From Cryoendolithus antarcticus (lineage: Eukaryota; Ascomycota; Dothideomycetes; Cladosporiales; Cladosporiaceae), in assembly GCA_002077065.1 (NCBI GenBank), contig NAJO01000012.1:310001-374000 (forward strand): a stretch of DNA of 64,000 nucleotides, written 5' to 3'. How positions within the stretch are numbered: the stretch's first letter is position 1; the number at the start of each line of letters is the position of its first letter. Shown piece after piece: positions 14,001-25,386 of this stretch. Position numbers and translations under genes: made by a program. The notes below the pieces were generated by a model that worked only from the letters and a program-made list of their open reading frames with translations, did not search any database and was not told where the DNA came from.

Positions 14001-15870
14001 ATGCTGCTTACAGTTGCGAGCGTCCTGCTGGGTGCTGCCCTAGCTTCGGCCGCTCTACCCAAGCCTTTCCCTCCGCCACCTCCTCCCCCTCCCGCGAACT
14101 TTACCTACTTCAACCCTGTACTTCCCGGATGGCATTCGGATCCTTCATGCGTGCACGTCGACGGTACCTTCTTCTGCGCAACATCGACCTTCCTAGCCTT
14201 TCCGGGCTTGCCAATATACGCAAGCAAAGACCTGATCCACTGGAAGCTCGCCAGCCATGTCTGGAGTCGCCCAGATCAGCTGGGTCTACCAGATGGCGCA
14301 AGAAACGTGAATGACCAGCAGGGTGGCTTCTACGCTCCAAATCTGAGGTATCGGAAGGGTGTCTTTTACGTCACAAACACCTACGTTGGTCAGCAGAACA
14401 TCAACCGGCTCTACGGGACGATCTTCACCAGCAAGGACCCGTACAGCAACGCCGCTTGGTCGAATGCAACGCTCTTCTCAGCCAACGCGATTGACCCGGA
14501 TCTCTTCTGGGATGACGATGGGAAAGTGTATATCAGCACTGCAGGCATCCTGATCAACGAGATCAATCTTACCACCGGCGAGCAAACAGCGCCTGTCAAC
14601 GTCTGGACAGGCACAATCAACACCTATCCCGAGGGTCCGCACATCTACAAGCGAGATGGATACTACTACTTGCTCATCGCCGAGGGCGGTACGGGCACTG
14701 GTCACCGCGTCTCCATCGCACGCTCGAAGAACATCACGGGTCCTTATGAGAGTAATCCCGCGAATCCAATTTTGACAAATACGGGCACTTCGCAATACTT
14801 CCAGGGTGTCGGACACGCTGATTTGTTCCAAGATGCCGGGGGTAGATACTGGGCTATGGCCTTGGCGACCCGAAGTGGGCCGGACTACAACATCTGTGAG
14901 TACTACTGCACGAAGACTAGTCCAACACGACTAACAATAGGCAGTTCCCATGGGCCGAGAGGCAGTACTCACAAGCGTAACATGGGCCGTAGGTCAATTC
15001 CCCTTCGCAACCCCCGTCCGTGGGAACGAAACTGGCTGGCCCCTTCCCCCGAAGAACCTTAACGTACCAGGCATCGGCCCCTTCAACAACGCCAACGATT
15101 CATACACCTTCGCTCCCAAGTCCTCTCTCCCGAACAATCTCCTCACCTGGCGCTCGCCTGTGAACGGCACTTTCATCATCTCCCCGGCAGGCCATCCGAA
15201 TAGTCTACAGGTCCAGCCAACGCGAATGAACCTCACTGGCATCGTGCCTCCGGACGCTACGACAGATGGAGCGTTGACGGGAAAGCAAGGCCACCCTTTC
15301 ATCGGCCGCAGACAAACAGACTCGCTGTTCACCTTCGGCGTAGATCTGGACTTCCGCCCCACAGCCGCGAACCAAGAAGCCGGCATCTCAGCTTTCCTAA
15401 CCCAGCTAAACCACATCGATCTCGCGATCGCGTCTACGAACACCACTACGGGTAGCAATAGCACGCGCTTCGGCATCGAGCTTCGCCTCCGCGTCGAAGC
15501 GTCTGGACAAATATACTACAACATCCCGTCGTACACTACTGTCACCGCATTGCCTGCATCTTGGGCGACGCCAGGCCAGAAGATCCATCTGCAGATTCTG
15601 AGTAACGATGGCTTGTTCTTTGGGTTCTCGGCTTGGCCGGTGGGGAGGCAGAGCGAGGCGACGCAGCCGACGTGGTTGAATGCTAATATTGTGTCAGGGG
15701 GCAGTGGGCAGTTCACGGGGACATTGCTGGGTGTGTACGCGACCTGCAACGGAGCGGGTACCTCAGGTAGCCTCTTCTGCCCTGCGGGTCAGCAGAATTC
15801 TTTCAGCAATTGGTCGTACCAGGGGCAGGGGCAGAGGATTGACAACAACGAGATCGTTCCGAGCTGGTAG
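14001..15870 (+). CDS. Secreted GH43 beta-xylosidase / alpha-L-arabinofuranosidase
   Basis: Extracellular hydrolase of xylan or arabinan side chains, 606 residues. Exons 14001-14895 and 14945-15870; intron 14896-14944 joins PDYNI to FPMGREAVLT. The signal peptide (MLLTVASVLLGAALASA) is followed by a short poly-proline linker. The five-blade GH43 core shows the expected carboxylates: Asp in GWHSDPSC (base), Asp in AIDPDLFWDDDG, and Glu in YPEGPHIYK (acid). From about residue 380 a concanavalin-like C-terminal module (DUF1349/GH43_C2 type, FTFGVDLDFRP) follows. Many N-x-S/T sites. Whether xylosidase or arabinofuranosidase activity dominates is not readable. With the GH51 gene and sugar transporter it gives the first 16 kb a plant-polysaccharide character. 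Confidence 0.93.
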
Positions 15871-16440
15871 ATAGCAAGACTAAGATGCATGGCTCATGGT
15901 CTCGTGTTCCCACGTCCATGTCTACAATGTCTTCACAAAGTCTGTTCCGCAAAGTGTCTGGCTCTCCTCGATGATGGGAAAGCTCTCCTGCTTCTACAAG
16001 CGCGTCCATCGGAGCGAGCCTGACATGCGACGCAGGTGAGAAGACAGGACCAAGGCTTCACCAATTCTCTCGTGTTGAGGCCCCTCCTAGACGTATAGCC
16101 GTGATGTTCTACTGTCACAACGGTAATTATAGCTCTATAGGGCAGGAAGCAGTCGACAAGCGGAATGGGAGTGCTTGGGGCTGTGTTGGTGGGAATGGCA
16201 GTCGTATGGTAGGAGTGAGTAAGTGCGAAGCTTGCGAGGTCAATACCGGCCTTGGATATACCAAAGGCGAAGGAGTGGGGAGTAGGGATTAGGGAGGAGG
16301 AACTCATCTTGATAGAGAGAAAATATGAGCGCAGGTAATTGTAATTCGTGACGAGAGTTGCTTCGCTTCCAGATCTTCCTGCTCTCTCTTCAGCGACGAG
16401 TCTGAGCACTCAAGGTCAACCAATTGGGCGTTTTCTGTTA
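15871..16440. other. Intergenic, convergent 3' ends of GH43 and PHO91-like
   Basis: 570 bp. A minus-strand frame covers 15933-16409, but it starts within sequence of no recognisable family, has no clear leader, and lies where two 3' ends meet. I do not support it as a gene. Confidence 0.45.
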
Positions 16441-19177
16441 TTACAAACCTCCTGCTCTCATCAGCCCAAACCCCACCGTAGCCACAACACCATAAGCCAT
16501 CACAGAACTCGGCACGCCCCTAGTAAGGAAATGCCTTACTTGCAAGTACCTAACGCCGGTCTGCGGATCCTCCATCATGATCGCGGTCATGTTCGGGAAA
16601 CCCGAGGTGGGCAGCCCCATAGCAGCAGACGCCATGAGCACGCAGCCCATCACCAGTAGATTTGGATGAGGCTCAGCCATGGAGGAGCCGACTTGCGCGA
16701 CGAGCGGGAGGACGATGAGCGCGGCGACGGTGTGGGAGATGAATGTCGCTACAACTGTTATCAAGGCGGTGAAGATTAGGAAAGTGGGGTAGAGGCCTAG
16801 CCCGTCGATTTGGGACGTCAATGATGCGGCGAGGGTGTGCAGCAGGCCGGAGGAGTTCACTGCTTTGCCTAGGGCCAGGCCACCCGCGGCGAGGATGATG
16901 ATGGTCCAGAGGAAGTTGTTGAAGTCTTCTTTCGTCAGGATGCCAGTGCCGAAGAAGAGCGCGATGGGGATTATCGCAATGACGCCCATGTCGCCGAAGA
17001 CGCCTTCCAGCTGATGACTCACGCACCACAGCACTATCGTCCCGACGGTCGTAAGACTAATGAACCATTGTATGCCAGTAAACTTGTCTTTCATCGGTCG
17101 GATGGGGACGATGGTCGTGTTTCGGCCGGGCTGGAACGTGACAAGTAGCAGCACCCAGATCAAGAGGATGCTGAGGATACAGACTGGGAGGGCGATGAAG
17201 AACCACAGTCCCCAGCCGGGTTGTGGGGACATGTTCTGCAGTGCTATGAGGTTCTGGGGCGATGCTATGGGAGACGCGGCGCCGCCCATGTTCGAGGAGA
17301 GGGCGATGCCGAGGAGGAGCGCTTTGGACATGTTGCTGTCGGAGGGGAGGTTGCGGAGGATGGGCTGAGGAATGCGTCAGTATCGCACACAGTATCGCAC
17401 ATGTTCGTAGGGCTACGAATGACAGGACCCACCTGGATAATGCTAAAACACAGCACCGGCGCCGCCACATTGCTGATCCACATACTCGCAAACATCGCAA
17501 CGCCCATACAAGCCAGCAGCACCGTCCTCGGCTTCGTGCCCGCCTTACTGAGCACAAAAGTCGCCATCATCTTAGCGATATTGTATTTGCTCAGCGCGGC
17601 TGCGATTGTGAAGCCACCAAGCAGGAGCATGATGACAGGCGTCCACATCGCGCCAAAAATGTATGAGGCTGCTTGCTTGGAGGTGAGGCGCACGTGGGAG
17701 GCGTGCTTGTGGTCGAGATTTGGTGAGTCGGAGCGGACGACTCGCAGTATGACGACGAGGAATGGAACTAGGAGGGAGGTGACGAAGAGGGGAATCGCCT
17801 GGGATGTAAGTTAGTATCGAGTGGCATACCGGTATGAACTCGACGTACCTCAGTAGCCCATAGCAAGCTCACGAAGATAACCAGCGCAAGACAGTTCTGC
17901 TCTACTGGGCTCTTCAATATCGGCACGATCAGCAGAACCGCAAACACAATCAGTATCGCCACCAGCGTCCAGAATGTCCCGCTCAACAGAAACTTCGGGC
18001 ATCGATACCTGCCCACTGGCGTCGAGACCTCTTTCGTCGCGCTACCCTCATCGTCGCCCTGCAACCTGCCTTTCTTTGAGTCTCCCTCCCGACCCAGCAT
18101 GGTCTGGCGAATCCCCAGGTTCGCAGCCTGAGCTTTCCGCTCGATGCCTATCATTTCTCGCCAGACGGTGTTGCGTTCCCAGACTACGTGCTCTCTCAAG
18201 TGGAGACGGAGTTCGCGGCGTGCGGCTTCAACGTCGCCCTTTGTCACGATGGCAGCGTACGAGTGTTCCAGCTTGTCTAGATTGGTAGCGAGATGCTCAA
18301 GCGTGGAGGCCTGAAACGGATAGGCTGGTTTGACGTTCGCGTTGATGTACCTCGACTTCAGCTTGCGATCGAGAGTCTTGTCATACTTCTTCAGTACTTT
18401 GGAAAAGCCCGTTTCGTTGAGCTGGATGAAGGAGCGAAGCTCGCACACATTCACATACATGTTGATCGTGCGCTTCTTCAGTGTGATACCTTCATCGTAC
18501 AGGGCTTGGAGAGCATCATCACCGAAGTCGTTGAAGGCCGTACTGGGGCGTCGTCGTAATTCCGTTGACCCTCGCGTATCTGGGACTTCTCCCGTGGCAA
18601 AGTCCTTGCTCCTCTTGAGGTCCTGCGAGGTTGACATAGACTTCCTCCGCTTCGTCAACGCAGACTGCTCGTTTGCATCCTCGTCATCACTGTCATCCTC
18701 CTCAGGTATCGTAGCCTCACGACTCCCACTGGTCGACGTTCTCCGCCGAGTCTTGGGAAAATGAAAGCTCTTGAATATACTCTGCTGCCTCGCCTTCGCC
18801 CACGCACTCTGCCTGCGTAGGCCACTGTCTCCATCTGCTTCACCAGCCTCGTGCTCTGCTTCAAAATCCTCCTCGTCCCGCAGTAAGCTGTCGACCTCAC
18901 CAACGACTTCCAGCTCCTTAAGCTGGTAGAATGTGCAGATCTTTTCCAGCTCCTCGTCCAGCTTTCGCGAGAAGACTACATCCGGGTCCTCCCAATTCGA
19001 TCCTACTCGCAACAATGGTCCTCGCTCAGCTTCCGTCTCGTCTGCATGATCCGCGACCTGTCCCTGGTTGATCTGCTTCTCGAGCTGGTAGATGAGCTTC
19101 TTGAGGTTGGAGTAGGAGATGTAGTGCGAGGACCAATCGGGGACAGCGTTGAATTGGATGCTGTGCGAGAACTTCAT
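16441..19177 (-). CDS. PHO91: SPX-SLC13 low-affinity vacuolar phosphate transporter, PHO91-like
   Basis: Moves phosphate across the vacuolar membrane; the SPX domain senses inositol pyrophosphates and gates transport (family knowledge). Exons 17849-19177, 17433-17798 and 16441-17364; introns 17799-17848 and 17365-17432. 872 residues, close to yeast Pho91. The SPX domain spans about 1-320: MKFSHSIQFNAVPDW at the start, and the basic helix KVLKKYDKTLDRKLKSRY near its end. It is split by a long acidic/Ser-rich insertion (EEDDSDDEDANEQ). The C-terminal half is a 12-helix SLC13/divalent-anion symporter domain from about residue 400. It carries the family NVAAP and GLPTSGFPNMTA loops. No regulatory site was identified in the upstream 0.7 kb. 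Symbol by similarity only. Confidence 0.93.
17378..17401 (+). repeat. 12-nt perfect tandem repeat inside a PHO91 intron
   Basis: The unit cagtatcgcaca occurs twice head to tail (17378-17389, 17390-17401), inside intron 17365-17432. It probably reflects a recent slippage duplication and adds 12 nt to the intron without touching the splice sites. Confidence 0.85.
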
Positions 19178-19894
19178 CTCGGCTTCGAGCAGATCGCAGA
19201 GCTTGGCTCTACGCGCGAGCTGCGCGGGATTGGCAGGGTGGACTCGAGAAACTCTAGGCGGGCTAGGAGAGGAATGCGAGAGGAGGCCAAGCTCAAAGTC
19301 TGCTGCTCCCGCTACTGCCTGAGGATCGCTGTAGGTATGCCCGTTCGCACGTCTACTCCAGGCCTGTCTTGGCCGATGGTCCAGCTTTGCGGGCGGCCGT
19401 CTTTGCTGCCTGCGCGGCTATCTATCGCAACATCAAAGAAGCAGGAATGATCGTGGTCACGTTCACAGGAGCTATTACTAGAAACAAGGGCATGAACTAG
19501 GAAAGGCGAGCAGTAGCGTGGACGTAGGTGTGGAGATGATTGGTTGTGATCCCTCGCATTGCGCCATCTGGGAGTCCTGAACTCGGCGGGCGGCGCCAAG
19601 TCCGCCCTCGGATCGACCGCACTCACAATGCGATGCTCACAGCTAGGACACATGTACGTCTACCCCTTATGCTTTCGTCTCTGACAAACGCACATGTTGG
19701 ACGACGTTGCCAGAGCGCCGGGGGCGATAGTAGCTAAACGACCACAGCAACATACCCTACAGTATCGTCATGCGTGAGGCTGAGTACGCGTCGCTTGCTG
19801 GCTGTCGAAGGAGAGAGCGGACCTCAGCTGAGAGCCGGTAGCGCACTTTACAAACGAAAAGCAGGCTGCGACTATTCAACATAGACGCCTCGCC
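19178..19894. promoter_or_regulatory. Divergent spacer, PHO91-like / Zn2Cys6 pseudogene
   Basis: 717 bp upstream of both genes. Short frames on both strands near 19.3-19.7 kb have no recognisable product. Contains the phosphate-transporter promoter; no specific sites were assigned. Confidence 0.45.
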
Positions 19895-21768
19895 ATGTTA
19901 GTTGATTCCGTGTCACCAAAGAAATCTACAGGTTATCCTCGGACAACAACACTGCCCGTTGTGAAGAGGAAGCGCGTGCTAACTGCCAAAAGCTGACGGA
20001 CGGGACGCGCCACTTGCCGGTATGGACTGCTTGTACTACTCTGCCAGACTTCCATCCGACCATACCCTAGAGTACGCAGGATAAAGTGCGACGAAGCACG
20101 GCCAGCATGCGAGAAATGCGAGACTACTGGGCGGACTTGCGATGGCTACATGCACGCTCTCATCGCCCAAGCCGACTGCCCTGCAAAGCCCTGGACCAGA
20201 TTACGCCTGACCAAGGATACCGCTGCCAATGCTTCCATACTGCCACCGGCTTCCAAGCTGGCATGGACGATGCGGGTGACGGATCTCTTCGCATACGAAT
20301 ACTTCCGGAAAGAGACTGCCGAGCCATTGCAGCTCATTCAACCTGCGGGCGCGTGGGTACGGCTGGCTTTACAGATGAGCCTCGAGTCGGACGCGGTACT
20401 ACGGGCGATCATGGCTGTCGGCGTAGCGCATCGTGCCTGCATCAGCGCCACCAACGCGTCGCTGTCTGTCCTGATGTTGACAGAGGACGCGGTCTTGGCC
20501 AGGAAGCTCTACGGTGAAGCCTTGACAGCTTTGCAGCGTTACATCGAGAAAGCCAAGCACCGCGCAGCATCTATCGAACCCATCTTAGTCGTATCTCTGC
20601 TCTTGATCACGTTCGAGACCATCTTCCAGGACAGGTACGTAGCATTCGCGCACTTCCGCTTGGCGCAGAAACTAGTCGATCAGCTTCACGATACCAAGAG
20701 CACCGAAGAGTCGAAACCCAAAGTACAGTCCTGCGCAGCAGCAACACAGCTTTCTGCGACGTTCGATCGCCTGCGGGGCGAGCTTACCCCTCTACTCGAC
20801 AGCATGCAAATCACAGACACTGCGCCGCTCCGTTAAACCATAGACTCGACGTCCGACTTGCCCATCTCATCGTAGAACACGATGCAATCCTCCAAGATCT
20901 CCGCACCCTTGCAGCACCGCACTGGGCGCACCGCAGCGATTTCGACCGCGCAGTCCGCCTCTGCTTGACCTAATGCCACAGCCGCTCCATCGCCTTACAG
21001 TCAAACAGTACGCTACCGTCCCGCATCTCCTCTCTTCTGGACAATCTCCACGCCTGGTCCGAGGTCGTTAAAACATACCCCAACCACGCATCCCGCTACT
21101 TACAACTCCTGCGAATCCGCCACTTCACTACCCTCTTCAGCCTGTCAACCTGCCGCGCCACCTCCGAGACCCCAACAGACGCCCTAACCGCAAACTTTAA
21201 CGCAACGCTCAATACCATAGAATCCTACCTCTCCTCCAGCGACCCAGCACCAGACTTCCCTCCACAGATCTCCTCCCTCCCAAACCCCCCCAGCAAACCC
21301 CCTACCCCCCAACCCAGCTTCTCCCTCGACCACGGCCTCCCTCCAGCCCTCCACCTAATCGCTACAAAATACCGAGCCCTCCCCACGCGTCTCCGCGCCA
21401 TAGCGCTCCATCGCGCCCACCGCCGCAGAGAAGACCTGCGCCTCTAGTCCGTCGTGGCCGCCGTCGCCGAGAGCGTCATCGCGCTCGAGGAAACGCGCGC
21501 AGCGGACACGTGGCCTATGCCCGAAGCCGCGCGTTTCGCGGAGACGGTTATCTGCGGGCAGCGCGCGGATGCGAGGCGCGTGCGGCTAGTTTGTGGGCGA
21601 TACGAGGCGGGGAGTCGGGGGCGGAGGGTTGTGATTGAGGAGTTTGAGGGGCAGGGGTCGCCGCTTTGTGCTGTGCCGGTTGGGCTTAGGGTTTGGGATC
21701 TAGGCGGGGTTGAGTGGGAAGGGGGTGGCGGGGCGGAGCTGGATGTTGTGGTTTCTTGTACGCCGTGA
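19895..21768 (+). pseudogene. Zn2Cys6 fungal transcription factor, multiply inactivated
   Basis: An ancestral start at 19895 gives 33 codons ending in the basic KRKRVLTAKS, then TGA at 19994-19996. Reading on, the zinc cluster is RTGRATC, intron 20020-20070, then VRRIKCDEARPACEKC and TCDGY. Spacing fits C-x2-C-x6-C-x5-12-C-x2-C-x6-C, but the first Cys is Arg (codon 20006-20008). The middle region stays open to 20836 (fungal TF homology, ETIFQDRYVAFAHFRLAQKL), ends in a stop, and continues in another frame from about 20846 (LDVRLAHLIVEHDAILQDL). That frame has TAA at 20971-20973 and TAG at 21445-21447 before a natural end at 21768. At least five independent lesions make loss of function certain if the sequence is right. 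Target genes unknown. Confidence 0.88.
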
Positions 21769-21879
21769 GAGGGTGGGTTGTGGATTCTTGGTTATATACT
21801 ATATTGCAAGCGCTGGAAGGACTAGGGATGCGTGTAGCCCGTCAATCGCTATGCAAATCTATCAGACCCCCGAGTCTGC

Positions 21880-24396
21880 TTAATTGGCCATGCCCTCAAT
21901 CTCCTCGTCCTCTTCAGCGTAGCTAACCCTCGCCTGTCCACCTCTTGCACTCTTCCGGCCCTGCGGCAGACTCGGCCGTTTATTTGGCGTCGGCTCTCCA
22001 TCCTCGCTCTCATCCCCCTCAAATTTCGCCTCCTCACTACTAGCCTCCTCAGCTTCATCGGAGGCACTGGGCGTCAGCTGCTCGACCTTCACCTTTGCCT
22101 TTTGGGGCTTAGCAGGTGCCTTCCTCTTGGCAGCTACAGGCTTTGCAGGAATCTGGGCCTCTGCGGCTTCGATCTTGACGGCAGCTTTGGCCTCGGCTTC
22201 CTCGATCTTGAGGTTGGCTTTGGCGACAGCGGCATCGGCTTTCTTCCGCATCGCAGCTTTGGCTTTCTTCGTAGCGGGCGTTAAACCCTCATCACTGCCT
22301 TCGCCTGGGTCTTCGAGCTTGACACCGTCAGCGCCTACTGTGATTTCGGCTTTGATAGCGGCTTGTCGCTCATTGTACGCCTTCTCCGCCGCAGCTTTAG
22401 ACTTGGCCTTTGCTTTCTCGGCTTTCGTGACATCATCGTCCACCTTGGGTTTTACTTCCCGCTTCTTTGGCCTCAGCCACTCCTCCATGCCTACGGGCCA
22501 GTAGACACGGCCGTCGGGGCCACCCATGCCGACTTCCTCCTCGGCCACCATATCAAACGTCTCGCCTTTCGCTATCCGCCGCTGTCCAGCCACCGAGTCG
22601 GCGAGTTTATTATCATCCCGCCGCTCATACGGCGTGAGATCCGTGAAGCTGTCAAACCCCGGCAGCTTAAACGTCCGCATCAGCTCGAAAACAGCTTGCT
22701 CCTTATCCTTCGCTTCGATCATGAGATCCATATCATCCGGGCAAGGCGGCAGGCTCCAAACCCTCGGGTTGTGTTTCCTTCGCTGCCGTCCGGTGATAGC
22801 AGCAGGCGTCTGCTCGGAGTAGTGCATCTTTGGCGTGATGCCCTTTCGTCTCCAGGTCGCGAGGATGCGTGGCATGATGTCTGCCATGTCCTGCGAGCCT
22901 TCGCGGCATTGCTCAGCGTCGAAGAGGATGTTATGGTGATGCCAGTCCAGCACAAAGGGGATGTTGAGTTCTTCGCATATGGGAAGAAGGTCGTGGGCGG
23001 TGTAGCACACATCGTCGTTTTCGAGGACTAGGCGGTTCTTGACAGATTGAGAAAGGCGGGCGTAGTTCTCTCGGAAGCGAGCCACGGTTTCGGCTTTGCC
23101 TTCGAAGACACCACCCATGTGAAGGATCATGACGGCGTCTTTGTTTTGTTGATCGGGGAGGGAGAGGAGACTGAACATTTCATCGTGGTAGTCTAGATCT
23201 CTGATCGCGTTCTCAATGACACTTGGCCGCGGTGAGCCGAGCTGCGTAAACTGGCCTGGATGTGTTGTTACGCGGTGGCCGAGCTCAGCTATCACGCGGC
23301 CGGCGGAGGCAAGGGCTTCAGACGCGAAGGGTGCGAGTTTGTAGCCGTACTCTGGGTGGGAGGCGAAAGGGAACATTTCGCTCGAGAGACGCAAGAAGCG
23401 GATGTGGTATTTATCGTTCCAGCGGATCATCTTCTCGATATCTCGCACATTTGCTAGACAGATCTCTTGCACGTATTTGTGGCCCCTCGCCTCATCGGCA
23501 GGCAGTGTTCGGTCTGGACGGTTCTTGGTCGCGTGCTCGGGTTCGTCTGGATGTTGGAGAGGATGGCGGTGTTCGAGGATCGACTGAATGCGGCAGGTTC
23601 GCGAGGAGAAGATGGGAGGATTCGACGCACGGAGGTAGGTGTTCAGACACGCGTAGCCAAGGCGGCCTTTCCAGGGTAGGGGAAGGTACGAGCTGTTGAC
23701 TGCTGGCGGTCTCGCAAGGGCGGCTTTCAGCTCTTCGGGGTCTGCATCTTCGTCGCCGTCTGCTTCTGGGTCGCCTGGGCTGTCTTCATTGCTTGCTTTC
23801 TTTACGACCTGCTTCGCAGGCGTTGCAGAAATGACTGAGGCCGCATCTGTCTCCTCTTCGACCTTAGGTTCATTCTTCTTACCACGCGCTTTCTTAAGCG
23901 GTGTCTTCGCCTCCGCAGCGTCTACAACAGCTGCCACGGCGCTCTCGGCTGCGACTACATCTGCTGCCGTCGTCTTAGCCACCTTCTTCGCTCGCTGCCG
24001 CTTGGGCTTTGGTGCCTCGACGAGATCTGGCGCATCACTCAGAGGGCTTTCCTCTTTTAAGCCGTTGCTGTTGGGCAAGAGGCCCGAAACAATATCTCCG
24101 TTAGGTACATTATCAGGCGAGGCACGTGTAGCACCAGGCGCGTCGAAGATGTCCTCGCGTTCCTCTGGGTTCAGTGCAGCTGCGGTCGAGGCATTGCGCG
24201 CTGAGGCCCGTCGCTTGAGAGGTGGCGTGGGGCCATTCGAATGCGCTCCGTTGCCCAAGGTTGCAGAATGCTTGCGCTTTGTCGCCGCCATGATCAAGGA
24301 GGTGCGAAAGGAGGATGATGGACTCGAGCCTCGCGTGGTAAGGACAGAGTAGCGGTATTGAGCAATGCGGCTCCTTCGTAGCAAAGCAACAAACAT
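21880..24396 (-). CDS. UVE1: UV-damage endonuclease UVE1/UVDE
   Basis: Nicks DNA 5' of UV photoproducts and other lesions, starting alternative excision repair. Intronless, 838 residues. The TIM-barrel catalytic domain spans about residues 235-570 and is recognised by LGYACLNTYLR, LRLSSEMFPFASHPEYGY, THPGQFTQLGSPR, ILHMGGVFEGK, LENDD and FVLDWHHHNI, which supply the metal-binding His, Glu and Asp residues. Both flanks are low-complexity and basic/acidic (KKRAKK-type and AKAAVKIEAAEA repeats), as in filamentous fungi. Two starts are plausible. ATG at 24396 gives an Arg/Ser-rich amphipathic leader typical of mitochondrial import. ATG at 24291 begins MAATKRK and would give a nuclear form. The longer start is annotated here. 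Confidence 0.93.
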   Translation of the reverse strand: MFVALLRRSRIAQYRYSVLTTRGSSPSSSFRTSLIMAATKRKHSATLGNGAHSNGPTPPLKRRASARNASTAAALNPEEREDIFDAPGATRASPDNVPNGDIVSGLLPNSNGLKEESPLSDAPDLVEAPKPKRQRAKKVAKTTAADVVAAESAVAAVVDAAEAKTPLKKARGKKNEPKVEEETDAASVISATPAKQVVKKASNEDSPGDPEADGDEDADPEELKAALARPPAVNSSYLPLPWKGRLGYACLNTYLRASNPPIFSSRTCRIQSILEHRHPLQHPDEPEHATKNRPDRTLPADEARGHKYVQEICLANVRDIEKMIRWNDKYHIRFLRLSSEMFPFASHPEYGYKLAPFASEALASAGRVIAELGHRVTTHPGQFTQLGSPRPSVIENAIRDLDYHDEMFSLLSLPDQQNKDAVMILHMGGVFEGKAETVARFRENYARLSQSVKNRLVLENDDVCYTAHDLLPICEELNIPFVLDWHHHNILFDAEQCREGSQDMADIMPRILATWRRKGITPKMHYSEQTPAAITGRQRRKHNPRVWSLPPCPDDMDLMIEAKDKEQAVFELMRTFKLPGFDSFTDLTPYERRDDNKLADSVAGQRRIAKGETFDMVAEEEVGMGGPDGRVYWPVGMEEWLRPKKREVKPKVDDDVTKAEKAKAKSKAAAEKAYNERQAAIKAEITVGADGVKLEDPGEGSDEGLTPATKKAKAAMRKKADAAVAKANLKIEEAEAKAAVKIEAAEAQIPAKPVAAKRKAPAKPQKAKVKVEQLTPSASDEAEEASSEEAKFEGDESEDGEPTPNKRPSLPQGRKSARGGQARVSYAEEDEEIEGMAN

Positions 24397-25386
24397 GAAA
24401 GAAACGCGCAGAGACGCGGTGAAAACTAAGAAGTTTACACGCCTACCTGTAGTATCAAGGCGATACTCCTGCCATTACTGCAGCATCTTTACACGATGAA
24501 GAGACGGATCGCGATCTACGATGGCTAACGTCATCTCAGATCTCATCGTCTGGCGCTCGTGGCTCGGAGAAAGGTTCCTCCGAGTTCCTCACTTCATTCT
24601 CCAACGGTGGGTCGTGCCTTCCTCAATTTCACTATGCTATCCCTAGGTCGACAGGAAACGCACCCTGACCAGACAGTGCCTTGCGATGAGTGCTCTGTGG
24701 TGTGCTTTGCGCTCATGCTCGTCTGCAACGATCGCAGCGGTTGCGCCAGTTGCTGCGTAGTCGGTACGCTGTCGGTAAGCGAAATCCATTTGAGACGTGC
24801 CCTTATAGCACCAAGAACATGCAATACGCTTTCGTGTATCACTGACGCAATAGCGTACACCGCAGCGGTCAAGAACACAGTACCAGGACCTGGCTTCTGC
24901 TCGGGCTCGTTGTTGAAGCATGGCACTAGGCCACACAGTGGAAATCTGGGTCAACGCAAGTATAAAGAAGGCGCATGGCACTGACAAAGAAAGAATTGTA
25001 CACGAGAGAAGGATGCCGCTTAAGCTCCTATTCGGTCCTCGTCCGTGTCCTGCTGTCAGTTCTGGCATTGCAGGAAAATGCGCTCTTTGAGTAATGACCA
25101 AACTGGAGCAGTCGAGCATGGCCACTACTGCCGGACAGAGCACGCGTCCAATGGCCGCGAGCATCGGCTTTCTAACTGTAGTCCGTCTATTCTTCACGAA
25201 CTGGAAGACGTGAAGTGCACGATAGGCGCGTGTAACGCGATTGCCGTCAGGCACCAGGTCTTGGCACGTTCACCAGACACTGCGACTTCCGCCGTCTAGA
25301 CAACAGAGGGCATCTCTGCTCAACACCGCACATCTTCTCGGACACTGTACGCAACGATATTCTCACATCTGCTTGAACTATACACC
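24397..25386. other. Intergenic region upstream of UVE1
   Basis: About 1 kb. Holds the UVE1 promoter on the minus side and the leader of the first F-box-like paralogue on the plus side. Minus-strand frame 24643-25254 is rich in scattered Cys/Arg, has no domain, and is not supported. Confidence 0.45.

Noticed and set aside
15933..16409. 158-codon minus-strand frame
   Set aside because: Sits between two convergent 3' ends; no family resemblance or credible secretion signal.
24643..25254. 203-codon minus-strand frame upstream of UVE1
   Set aside because: Scattered Cys and Arg without zinc-finger spacing; probably promoter sequence.
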